This document shows, in pieces, positions 1-13,100 of a DNA stretch of 64,000 bases (the first letter of the stretch is position 1; every line of letters begins with the position of its first letter). A program made the position numbers and the translations under genes. Source of the DNA: Taenia hydatigena (Eukaryota; Platyhelminthes; Cestoda; Cyclophyllidea; Taeniidae); contig JADWOT020000009.1 of NCBI GenBank assembly GCA_036345935.2, positions 1,750,287 to 1,814,286 on the forward strand, given 5' to 3'. Under the pieces are notes generated by a model. That model made no database searches. It worked only from the letters and a program-made list of their open reading frames with translations, and was not told where the DNA came from.

Positions 1-971
1 CCATGATTACAATTTCGATTTCCGCAAGTGAAGTTTATTTTGAGTTGTCTCAATTTACTTAGGACATGGACAACCTTGTCCGGCGGGTTGAGCCGCCGTC
101 ACGTGCTTCTGAAACTAGGGCACACGCATTCATTCCCTTTCCATAAAAATTAGATTTTTGCACATCCCTTTCATACTACATAAAGTGAGATGCCTTCCCC
201 TACACCAGTGTTCTAGATTTAAGGCCTGATAATCAAAAATGCTACTCTGATTGCGGCTTTCCCTTCACAAAGCCTACGGGCTTCAATATATTGCTATAGT
301 GCTGGTTTCAGCCTCTAGTTCAACCTGTTTTGCCCATCACAAAAGTCGAGATAATCCCAAATACCGATTTTGAGGGGTGTTGTAACACTCTGCTCACTGA
401 CCTCCCAAAACAAGCATGTATTACGCTTTGTCACCCTATATCCATTCAAAATATTCCGTTATCGCGAATTATTTCTTGTTGAACATAATAAAGTGTACTA
501 ACCCGCGTGTCAAGCTAAAAAAAGAGGCGCATCACAGCTCATTATCTATTCAATTATCGCATCACCCTTCATAGTCTTTTCCCACTCTCACTTTGTGAGT
601 GTAATTCGCCGAAACCCCACATAGAATATGCGCATGTTTGTTGTCAGCAACGATAAAACGCCGGCTAGTGACACGTAACATGAGGAAGGAAGGGAAAGAT
701 TGGCTCTCTTTCACCTGCTTAGCCAACGTTTGTGTTTAGATTGCAAAACGATTTGGTTTGTGCTTGTCAACTCGTCCCATTTTATGGGTCAACAAATTTT
801 AATACCTTTAAGGAAAAATAAGATCCAGAAAACCTAGTTCTGGCTATATGCGGGAAGGAAAGGAAAAGAACCCGAGCGCCTTTTAAATCTGTGATGTGCC
901 TTTTGCATTGGCAAGCTTGTTAAGGAATTCAGCAAACAAAAGTTTGGCTAAAATAATCTTCATCTTCGGTT

Positions 972-979
972 TATAAAAT
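972..979 (+). promoter_or_regulatory. TATA box candidate for the synaptotagmin-like gene
   Basis: TATAAAAT lies 40 bp before the candidate ATG at 1019. A start of transcription about 30 bp downstream would give a very short 5' leader. It is support for the proposed first exon only if that exon is real. Confidence 0.35.
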
Positions 980-1018
980 AGCATATGCGCGGAAACTGGG
1001 CATGATTTCCATTGTGCC

Positions 1019-1122
1019 ATGAAGTTACCCCTTCTCCTGTTTGGTCTTAAAGTAGCCTACGCAGCGCTTGAATTCTACCTGCTCATCCACTTCAAATTGT
1101 CTAAGTCACCTCTTACATTCAG
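1019..1122 (+). other. candidate first exon with N-terminal membrane segment
   Basis: Reading from ATG 1019 gives a hydrophobic run (begins MKLPLLLFGLKVAYAALEF) of roughly 20 residues. A basic juxtamembrane tail follows, ending at a donor AG|gtgtgt at 1123. That is the layout of a synaptotagmin N-terminus. The exon ends in phase 2, which fits an exon 2 beginning at 1536 but not at the alternative acceptor 1545. If 1545 is used, another upstream exon or start is needed. Confidence 0.4.
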
Positions 1123-4100
1123 GTGTGTCTAGGTCTAACATTAGATCTGATTTTACACTAACAATAAGATGGTGGTAGTTTTAATCGTGCAAGCTGGTTA
1201 TCATGCGGTTAAGCTAGAATTTAGACCAAAGATGGGAAAATTTTCCACGAATAACATGGAAACACTCTTTAGTAGCGGTAAATTAGCTTTGTTACTACTC
1301 CTAGGCATAACAACAAATAAAGAAATTGATGAACATTTTTGATAGCCTGTAGCGCCCTGAATGGTTGTATCCCCACAGGTTGCTGAACTCTGATTGGCTA
1401 ACCAATCAAACACACTGAAGCAGACGCATGTGCACACGTTCGCTCTCGCCTCCCGAATTTAAGGCTTTCCATGCCGTTGTTAGGGTGATTGAAACCATCC
1501 CGAGGGATGCATGGACAACTCTGAGAGACCTGGAGAATGCTGCAGACCATAAGAAGTCGAGTAGTTGAGGGCTGGCGTTCCATTCCACTGCCAGCGTCAG
1601 CAACGACTCCCTCGTTCAAGCGACGGTCGACGGTAGAAAGCACCTCCTCAATTCGAGAAATGGATAGCCCACCCAGTTGGAGTACCCCGATCAAGTATCG
1701 GCCCAGCGCTTTTGGTGAGGGAAAAGCTAGTTTGAGCTTCGATGGAGAATAAATCTGTCTGGTTTGAAAGATTTTCCTTGCCCTAGGCATTCGACTTAGT
1801 CATCGGATGATTTATTTTACACCATTATTACGCCTCTTTTATAATAAAGAGGCTGAATTTTAAAAAAGGGCCTTTCAACCTTTATATGATAGACTTAAAG
1901 TAATGCCTGCTCCTCGGATTGGCCCATCCCCACAAATCGTTCGACTGCCAGCAGTTTTACCACCTTGAAAGAGATATCGCAGTTCTTTTGGCCGCAGTAA
2001 AAAAAGAGGCTTCTCCTAGTAACTGGCAGATAGTTCATTTTCTTGGGCGAACTTCGCACTGTGCCCTATGAAGGCTTGCATCTTACTGATAAAAATCTGC
2101 GGAAACGATTACGGTATTAGACGAGGAACCGAAATCTTTCAGGATTTGACAAGAAAGTATAAAACCCGACAATTTTCATCTGCCTTCTTTATTGCAGGCT
2201 TTGTTGCTAAATTATTAAAGAGGACTTAAAATTTTCTCCCGTCAAGCAATTTTGGGGACCACAGGGTTTCTTACACTCCAAATGCAAACAGGTTAACAAG
2301 AGAGTGACTAAATGCTGGACCAATTATTCCCCAGATCAAAAAGTTTAGCTCCTTTACGGATGATAGAGTTGGCGGGTGCATCAGTTATCTCAAAAACCAA
2401 TTTTTGCCTAAAAAGAAGTCAACGTCACCTCACAATTCACTGTCAGTTCCACCCGAAGCAATGATACAGTTTGCTAACCATTCTAATGATTTGTTTTAAT
2501 TAAGGGGATATTTCGTTAACCTACAAATTCTGCAACCAACCGCCACACAGTAAGGCACGAGGGACAAGTCTGAGTAAGGGGCTCGAAGAAAGTTGCCCCA
2601 ACTACTGAACGCTTAGCTGGATGGAGGGACAAACGTGTCAAGCCAAAGGGGACGTAATGATAGAATTTCACTTCTGTTCGTTACAACTGTTCGTTACAAT
2701 TCCTTGCTATATGTAAAATGAAGCAGTTTGGTTTGGAATTCACTCATTCCGGTTAATTAAGTAGCTCCTACCGCACCAATGTAGGCTCTACTCTCGTAAA
2801 GTCAAAAAATGTTAAACAGGTTCGATATTTAAGGCGAAAAAATACCTAGAAATTGGTGTAAATATTTTTTTAACATTTATAGGGATAGACTTTCTTTTAA
2901 AGCCGCTTACCCTCTGGTTACTTTTGCCTGCGTCTGGAAAAGTTCGACGAAAGTGACGTACATTGAATTACCTGCCAACTCTACTAGCTAGTCTTTTCAT
3001 TCTTAAGCAAAACTCCTCAAAATCTACAATCCGTCAGGTAATTTCCCTTTCCCTTACTCCGTAAGGCTGCTTTGAGAATAAACTGAGAGAAAGTAACTCC
3101 GTTAGGTGGTCGTGTTGGTTTAGCCTCAAACCAGGTGAGTACAAATTTTGGGAAGAAAAGGGAATGACAGCTAGAGGGTTCCTCAAATCCTATAGTTTTG
3201 AAGGCCTGACATCCGTCTCCGAATGTGAGTGATTTGATCCATGCTCAGTCGCAAATTTTCACATTTTCCATTGGTCTCTCAACCGTCTCTCCTGCCTTGA
3301 ATACACTTGCCGAATGTTAATGTCAAGAAAAGGCAACGGTCATCGCCTGGAGAAGTATCGTCATGAGATTATAAGGAATGGAGTAGATTGAGGCACTAAA
3401 TTTTTCTATCTCTAAGGTACAATCGCTACCAACTAGTCGATTTCTTTCTGTTACCAATTTTGCAAATCTTTCAGCAAAGAGCCGGGAACTGGGTCGCCTC
3501 GATCCAAACCTCTATTTGAGTGAAACTAACGAGGACCTCTATGATGTGCCAATTGATCATTTGGGTCGGGTGTGGTTCACCATCTCCTATGAAGAGACCG
3601 CCGAACAACTACGTATCACCATTCATAAGGCGCGTAACCTTCGCTCTCCGCGCTACCAATCCTTTCGCTCCTCCTCAGCCATCATCTCCAACGATATGAC
3701 CTCACTCAGCCTCCTCACACCGACTCCAACTCAGGATTGTCGTATCAGGTTGGCTTCCTATCCCTCTTCCTCTCAACTAGAGGTCACAGTTTCTATACCA
3801 CGATAACTTAACACCCTAATCCCACTGTCTGGAGAGTTCGTTCTGGTGTTTTTTATAAAATTAGTTCTATTTTGCGTTTTTCTTTGTTCTCAACTCTTAC
3901 AACGTAAAAATTACGTACGTGTTTCTTAAAGGTTTCATATCTTGGTAATTAAATTAAGTAGTGAGTCCTTCACACTTTAGATCCGTGTGACCTTGGTAGC
4001 CGGTATCTTGCTATCCTCTTATTCTGCTTTTCTCCCCTCCCATTGCAATCAATCGTGAAATCTGTGTCCTTCCCCAAACAGACGGTCAACTTTTTATCTT

Positions 4101-7100
4101 CCTCTGACCTAACTTGTAGACTTTGTATGGGCTGCAATAATGGTTTATTTTCTGCTTCACTCATGAATACCTTCCATAGTTTACTTTCACTTTTGCCCTA
4201 AAAAATGCAGTTTTCCGAATCGTCCTAATTGGTTGTTGGCAAACCGTTTGATACTACACATTGCTTGACTCAAAGAAGGCTGGACAGCTGACAGTGCGTC
4301 TCTCGTAATCCATGAAAGGCAGTAATCATTCATCCTGGAAATTCTCATCCTTTTCGCATTGTAAAAGCATTAACGTTGATTAGGGACTTTAACTACGGCT
4401 ATATTTTTAAACTGGTTTTCTTGTCCAGTTGACTTTTCTGGTTTGCCCCGCAGGCAGGAGCTTCTTTTGAGGGGCTCATAGAAACCACGGCTAATTCCAG
4501 TCAAAGTGCATCAGGTTGCAACCGAAGAAGAGCGAAACGTGTTTTGAAGCTTTTGGTTACTTGAAGCATGACATTTCAGTTAGATTTATGCGCCCCATGG
4601 GTTAATTAGTTATTCAGGCGTCGCTCCAGACCGTGCCACTCATACCTTGGCCGTCGGAAAGATGGTCCCGTTCGGGTGAACTTAGTCGCTCGACAGAAAG
4701 GAAGACAATCAGAGCGGTTAAATCCCAAATGTAAAAATAACAGGCAGCATTAGCAGGGGTGCATTGTCGATCACCTTGCAGGCAGTCTCTTACTTCGGCC
4801 TCAATTAGTATCTCCTGTCGACTAAGCAGGCACATTAGTTTGTGGAAGACTTCTCTGGGGAGAGAGTGATTCCATCCATATATGTTGAGGCTAAGATATT
4901 TGGGCACGTCAAGAAGTTTTTTAGTCATTGTCTGACTATTGTGCGAAGTATGCTGTAGAGCAGAAGAACAAATCAACTCTGCGCTTGAGACATTGTTTAC
5001 TAGATCGCGCCCATGTTTAGCCAATGCCAGATTAGTAACAGGCTCACAGGTAAGAGTGTATCACCACCTAAAGCATGCATTTCGTTGCCCGTTGCTCCGA
5101 TTTCTCCCCTGAGCCTGCATCCTTTTGGGAGGGAATCAATTGAAAGGAGCATCGAAATTAGAAAATAATAATTCTGCACAGCATTTGTAGAGAAACGGAG
5201 GAGAACAAAATTGATGTCTCCGTTCCATTCCTCCTTTTCATCCAACCTGTGTCGCATTTTCCTCATACTACTTTATTCAGATAGGCTAAAATTACCGTTC
5301 CGCTGATGGGATACCACTTTCTTGAGCTCTGGGTCTTTCCTGAGATCACGCTATTAAGGAAGAGGATTTGTCACTATTAAAAGGAGGAACCGAGAGTTTT
5401 TAGGCATCGCTTAGAGTGCAAGTAGCGCTCGCAGAAGAATGCCAGTCATTAAAACGAAATTCCAATAAGAGAAGAAAAAGTTTCTCATCCATATTAGTCT
5501 CCTTAGTCTTTAACCTATGCGACTGTCATCCTTGCATAAATCAAGTTCATTAGCAGCATTACTGAGGAGATAGAAAGAGGAATTACGGGTTGACTTCAGG
5601 CCGCCAAATAGTATGCTGTTTGTATGACGTAGTTTTATAGTGGCTGAGTTTTCAAGCTCCATAGATGTCTGCGGCCAAGACTTCGGAACGGATGTCCTGA
5701 TAGAATGATGTAGTGCGTACTCAAAGGCAGCACAGTCAGCGGCGACTTGAGTCACGCGCAGCCAGAGTCCTTGACCTTCAAGGAGTTTTCAGTAGAGCAA
5801 GACTACACTTCAGCTAGATGTGGAGCCGTTAGCCAGGACGGCGTGGCAGCACAACACTTTTGAACGTATTTATGGGGTTGGAAGTATCCTTAGCACCACG
5901 TTTTACTGCTAAGCCCCAGTTCGTATACACAGAATTAATTAAGTGTCCTTTCTTTCCTATTCTTACCTTTTGAGAAATTTTTGTGGCGTCAACAACTTTG
6001 TTTGCTAAAATGACAAAGTACAGTCGCTTTGTTGACCTCCCTAAAAATTCTCTTTAAAAGATCCGACCCCTAAAAGTAGGTAATCTTGCTCAGATCACTA
6101 CCCTTTCTATCTAACTTCATTTAATAATTCTCTCCTCTCATTTGGAAAGTGATAGTCTCTCGCTGAGACACGGGGTGTGGTTTCCAAACCCTAAAAAACT
6201 ATTATCGGAGAAGAAGGGAAGACAAAGGGTGGTGTTAGATCTCCCCACCTCGAAGTGTAGTGTGCGATCTTTCAAATGGCGAGTTCTAAACGAAACACGA
6301 GGAGCTCACTCCTCCTGCATCTTAACAAGCAGATGGATCTCAGGTATGATTGCTGTCCAGTCTCCAGACAAGTGAACAAATGCATCTGCAGTGCACCGTA
6401 CAGGACTCATGCATGCCCCATCTTCTGGAGATGAAGTGGTACATCCGTCTGATGCATAGGATAGCAGATTAGTCAACCATTTCCAAAGGATGCTACATGT
6501 TCCCCAAGTACAAATTTTACGAGGAATTTCTCCACCTTCGGTGGCCTTTTGCCCTCGGTTCCTCGTGCCCTCAAGCTCCAAAATGCTTATCAGCCCTGAC
6601 GGATAATTTATTATTAGTAGATTAATAACCTAAAACCCACGTTTTACGTGACCGAGCGTGCTCGACTAATTGTTAGATCTTGAATGAAAGGATGAAAAAC
6701 GCAGTAAAAGGCGTACCAATAGTTCTATTGTAATGCTTCAGGTGCTTGTTTAACTCCCGGTTTAGTTACGGGCTATCTAGGGGCTCTGCCGGGCAGCCTG
6801 GCCTTGAGGCTAGGCCAACAGCCCCCAGCCCTTTTCCATGCCAAAAGTACATATTATGCACCAATAGTATGCTTTCTTTCGTCTTCAAGGAAGTCCTGGA
6901 CGGCAAAACTTATCAAGTGCTTAGGTGATGAAACTACCTCCGCCTCTATCTCTTCCTCGTGTAAATAGACACAATGGGTTTGTCCGGCGATGTCAACCCA
7001 GCCGGTTGAGGGGCGATAAAAGGAAGATTATTTTAATTTCGTGACTCATTGTGGTAGATATTAGAGCACAGTAAGAAAAATTACTCGCCTCTATCATCTT

Positions 7101-10100
7101 CTTCCTCGAGAATTCGCCTTGTTTTGTGTCCACGGCTGTATATTCTAAGCAGGTGGATCATCTGAGAGAATGAGAAGAAGGACTTGTTTTACTGTACCAT
7201 GCCATACACCACCGCAAACCGAGAAAAAAATGTCTTTTTGTATTAAATTAACCATCTGAATAAGTATCGCTGGACAAAAGAAATGCCCCACAACACAATA
7301 TGGCAAGGTAGAGGTGGAGTTTTCTTTAGAGCTTTAAACAATTACCCTCATCACAATAGAACTAAGGCTGCGGTGATGATAAAATGTATGCTGTAAAATA
7401 AATAGTGGAGAGAGAGGAGAGTGTGGACCTCTTTAGACTCATCCATTAAGAAGCTGGAGCCTCTGCTACTTGTCTGAAAGCACACTGCTACATTGGGCCT
7501 AAAGTGCAGACACTCTGAGGCAACAATAAAGCACAATGTAACAGAGTTTATCTGCCAGTTGTTTAGAGTCCCAAAAAATACTCATCGGATTAGACTCCTT
7601 TCCTTCAAAAATAGGCTTTCTTAGAGCATATGAAGGGATAGAAATTAAAATATCACACAGGTGTGGGCAGTCCTCGCTATTCTGATTAGACTTCATAGAT
7701 GGCATTCATGAGAGAAATCACTAAAAAGAATTATTAATTTTGGTTTAAAAAATGGGATTAATAATGTGCGGATCAAGGATTACCGCTTTGAAACCATTAA
7801 TTTGATTAGAAAAGCGAGCATCAATAGGTGGTTTAGAGGGGACGATGAAACCAACCCTTTGCATCCACGTCACATACGACCGTCGTGGAAGCTTCCCAAG
7901 TAGGTTTCGCTCACTGACATTAGAAGGGGATGATAGTGAGGTACAAAGATTCCACTAGAAAAGGCTATTTACGGATCGACTGATCAAGTAGCTGATTTGT
8001 GGGAGAAATTGTTAGCTGAACAAAAGTAATGAGCTCAGCACCTCACAGCTCATTTCTAGAAGACTATTCCTGCCCCGTTTGCATGTGATCTTCCTACAAA
8101 TGGGACTGTTCAAGTGACCAGAAGCCAAATATCAATCATGCCGGACATGTAATTAATGTACCTCAAAGGAAAACTAGCTCTCCTTTACCCTCGGGAGCAG
8201 CAAGTCAGAAGTGCTGTTCTTAAGTGACGGTGCAAAACTCGGTATTATGCATCACACTCCTCCCGGTGGCATTCATTCCAGCAATGCTAACCACCCTCTT
8301 CTTCGGGACGCACAATGGGAAGGAAATAAGTCGGTAAAAAGGTGGTTAGAATTAAGCTTATCGCCTCTAGAGAAAGTGGAATTCTGACTCAGATTGTTTT
8401 ATCAGGGGAAACCTCAAATTCTTATGCGATTTCTTAGTCTTTGCTGCTTCTTTCCAGAGTGACCCATCCTCTCAGTATGGCAGTACCTCTGGACAAATTG
8501 AGTTTAAGGCTGTCCATATACTTCTATCTACCTTTGTAACAGTGACTGCTGACGCACATCCGGCTATAAAGCTGTTCCACGGGGTGATTTAAAGTACCAC
8601 CTCTATTCGCCCTCCCCAAGTCGGGGTCACTTACTTCACTAGGAAAAAATAACCGGAAATTTTATTTCATTTTTTGACTGAACAAATTGAATGTATAAAT
8701 GAATTACTTCATTATTCCTGCCCTACGATTGCTAAGTTAATGGCCTTTGAGACGTTGTATTCAAATCAAAATCTTTCCTTCTCCCCTCTCGTCGCACAGC
8801 CATCATAGTTTTACTAGTAAATGCTGCAAAATGAAATCGCCATTTGCATTATCCACTAAAGGTTGTGAGACTGACAAACAATGAGGTAGATATGGGAGTG
8901 CAGCCTCGGAGAGAGGAAGAACGAGACTATACATTTCGATTGCAATTCTTGCAGATTTGAGTAGGATAAAGAGAATCCAGAATGCATTGCATAATGGCAG
9001 GTGAATAGGCAATTAGTCCTTTTTGGATTCATTAAATCTGCCTCAACTTTGCTATTTGTTTCCACAGCGTAAAAGCACGCCTCGAAAGCTTGAGAAAAAC
9101 TCTTTTATAAAGTGCTTTGTCGCTAACAGCAATCAGCCTGGGCGTAGCCGCCTCCGTCTCTATCGCCCACTTGTTTATTACCCTTCACATGTGAACTTCA
9201 AATGCTAGGGCCAAGGCTAGGGAATTTGCAGGTTCTGCTCATTCCATTATTTCTACCCGCCAGACTCCACTAATCAAAAAGCCATAAACCTATCCCACTT
9301 TTATTTTCCACTTGTCTACTCAAATTCTTACGGCTTTTGACGGTGGGGCGAGTGTCTAGAGGAAGTGATGGTCATCGCTTGAAGAACTGTCTCCAGGAGA
9401 GTACAGGAAAAGATCTCTCTTCTGACGCAACAAAGATGGAGCCTGCAATTTCACAGTACCCTATAAGAATGCCGCCATCTTCCGACTTATCACCATATCC
9501 TGTTTTCCTCCAAAGCAGTGTCTTTCGAAGTCGAATGATCTCGGATGTGTTTTCTGTCTGGCTTCCGGCAGTCCAAATGGTCGCAATTGTAGGAGATCAC
9601 GCCTAAACAAGACAAGCATTACCTTTTAAGGATAAAATGTGGGGCGGTTGGCGCTTCTCATTTATTCGTACTCCTTCTGATCACAAAGGCTATTTCTTGG
9701 CCCAAGTTGGTCATTTGACTAGTGAACAGTCCCCTCCTCTTTGGTGACAGTGAGGAGTTGCGCATCAAGAAACATCAGTACTGTTTGTCTCAATTGTTGA
9801 GGCCTTTTGCTTGCCTCTATGTCATCCGGAAACAAAGAGTACTGTTAAAATAGGCTAAATGGACCCCACTTTCATGCCTTAATAATAAATGATATGCAGT
9901 AAACTTCAAAGACCCTCAATTTATTTTTGCTTGGTCCTTCCATTTGCTTTATGAGAGCCTATTGCGCAGTTCTGGGCTGTTCTCTGACTGACTTGTGAGT
10001 TAAAATGGCTTTGGTGTCCCAACGTTGAGCAAATAATGCAAAACTTTGGCTATTCCTTACCGGCCCAATCTTTTGAGGTAGGATACCGAGGTTTCAGCAT

Positions 10101-13100
10101 ATTTTCATATCTTTGAGCCAAACAACAACGTTTAAAATAACTTTCCCCATGAAGCTCGCAGACTTCATGTGACGTCGCCCTCCTCAAGGTGCAGATGATA
10201 GGAGACATTTGCGGGAAATGGGAAGACCTATGAGTATATTCGACTTCATTCTAAAATCAAATTGAATCCGAGCCGTTACCTGGGGAACTACCAAAATGCA
10301 TTTGATGGCCTGAAATATTGACAGTATTTTGATTACGCGATTTTGGTATTCCATTAACTTGCAGAGTCTATGTGGAGAACTCGGAGAAGAAGTTCCATAC
10401 TACGTCAATCAAGAAGCAGACTAACAATCCAACCTTTGAGGAGTCCTTTACATTTCAAGTGAGTTTAAGCCCAAAAATCTCTAAGTCTATTTAAAATTTG
10501 GCTACAAAATGACCAAATTTTAGACTGGTTTTTGGTTTTTCCCGGTTTGACTTGGTCGAAATCCAAATTAAGGAATTTTTGGACGCATGTAACTCCTCTC
10601 TGTAAAATTTCTATACCTCTGAAGTCGTATTTGAAAACACTTTCCATAATTTTAATTTGGCCGGCTGTTAAGAGCACCGCTCTCTTTGACTGCTCGGACC
10701 ATCGACTGTGCCTTTAAAGGTTTTGGAAAAGTTGGCAATTCCAGTCGCCTGTGATGGCGTGCATAAGTTTGTGCAGCTTTTGCTTCTCTCCTCCTTCCCC
10801 TCTCCTTTCTTTCCTCTCCATCTCCTCAGACAAACAAAACTCTCAACCAAGAGTTCGTTCAAACAAAGCACTCAAGATATTGTTTTGATGGAAAGGAAAA
10901 GACGGTCCAAATCGCAGAAACTTACTGTTAATGAAATTCTTTAACCTTTGGGTAAGGAGTAGGAGCGATGGGGGACTTTAACTTATGTAGACTCTGATAA
11001 GTAGTGGAGCCGTCAAACAATCACGAGCATTTCAACATCGTATTCGACAAATTGAATGCCTTCAAGGTTTGACCCTTTTATCTTCACCGTCATCACCGTA
11101 GATCTAGAGAAGGCTTAGAGGAAGATAGCTTGTATCAAATAATTTTGGAGGAGGATAAATACTGGAGGTAATATGTGGGACGGGTCAATGACGCCTGCTC
11201 GGTAACGAAGTTGACCCTATCTGTCCACTTGCCATCTCCGGAAGCCCTATTTTTAAGCAAGGCCTATTCTATTCACGGTCGGGGCTTTGTAATTATTCGT
11301 TGTAAACATATTGGTGTCAGAGACATCTGAAGATCTGCCTAAATCCGATTTGATGTTCAAATCGTTTTAAAGCACTCTTTAGCTTTTGCGGTAGAAAATT
11401 CTTTATAGCCAGATAAATGTCATCATAATGTTGGAACAACTTACGCTAAAGGTCATTTTTAGGTCTTAAAATCTATCGAGGTGTTGGCACTCTTAAGTAG
11501 ACTTATCGTCGATGTGGTAACCTGGTCACTTATGCATCTGCCGATCTTTTAGAATTTTGGATTACTACTTTTTTTAATGCAAAGGAAAACAGTCTTTTGA
11601 TTATCTGTTCTGCACGTCGGTGAACGCTGCAGCTGTCAAAATTACGACTAAACAATGAAAGCTTTCGATGCTAACAAAGTAAATACACTGGGAGTAGACC
11701 GCCGGGTTTCTCACACTGGTCACCATTCTCTCTTTTTGAGTGACTTTGACCTCGTTGCAATTGTTAGTCCGCATTAATGGTGGCCCCACATTAGAAAAGA
11801 CCTCAACACGATTTCAAATCGAGGGATATTTTATAATGTCTAAGGCTTCAACAAGAAAAGAGGAAACGTTAGAATGGGAATGTTTTCTGAGATTCTGGCT
11901 GCAATTTTATATTTCTCTCTTATCTATGACTCCAGCTGCCCAAACGCGAACTGACCAACCATAACATTCGTCTGGACGTCCTCTCCATTGAGAAGACAAA
12001 ACGAACCCTTCTAATCGGCTTTGTTACTTTTCCACTGACCATTCTTGCCCGAGCCGAATCCGAATGGCGGCCAATCAGAGTCGCGAAAGACCTTCAGCTG
12101 GATGACGGTTCTAATGTAAGTTGTCACCGTGGCAGTCCTTGACTAAACGGTTGAAGCAAGGTAAACAGTCAATTTAATTATCCAAAGGTGCTTGTATTTT
12201 GGCGGAAGCAGCCATACTCTTTATGAATTTAGACCTCCAGATTTAATGATGTGCCGCAGGCCAAGATAAGTTCGCCTGCGCTTTGTGAAGATGCGGCTGA
12301 AAGTGTATGCAGGAGGAAGCAAAATTATAATTTTTTTCTGATTCGCCTGAAAAATGAATACAGTTTGTGTTTGCCCGACCCAAGACACTATTTGTTCTAA
12401 TGTTTTATACTTCTCTATTTAGCTTCATAAAGTTTTAGACCCAGATAACCCCATTTTTGCCATTTCCAAGGTCATATTTCTCAGCCCAACGTGATTTTAC
12501 CACCAAGGAGAGCTTTTGAAAATTAAATTTTGGCTAGGTCCTAGCCAAATCGGAGGTGAATGCTCCCTTCGGTGATCACCGCACTCCCATATTTGACAGT
12601 AATGTATGCGTGCATCCCCTATCCTCCATTGGCAGGAGACTGGCATACACTCAGAACAATTTGACACCTCAAATTCTCCTACCACTTCCTCATTTAAATG
12701 TTTTGCATAATCTCTTCTTTTTTTGCCTGTAAACTTCAGTCTCCCGGGAACATTCTTCTCGTGGTCTCCCTCACTTACTTCCCGTCTGCTGATCGACTAA
12801 CCGTCGGCCTTTTCGAATGCCACAACTTGCCTCTCAAAGCCACTGGCCTCCCCATAAGTAGGTTTGCATGGAGGACAGGTTTTCCGTATTACCGGAGGGA
12901 TTTGGGAAGCCTATTTGTAAGCAAATCTCTAAGATGGCTTCAGTAGATTCAATTAGGTTGTAGCTGTCTTTTTTCAATCTTCCTTTACAAATATCACAAC
13001 CCGTTTGGAGTGCTGTGAAATTTGAGACACTTAGCCCGTCAGAAGGCGAGTTGGAATGGGTTAGTCCCCGTCTTCTCTCCAGTAATTTACGGCTTAATAA

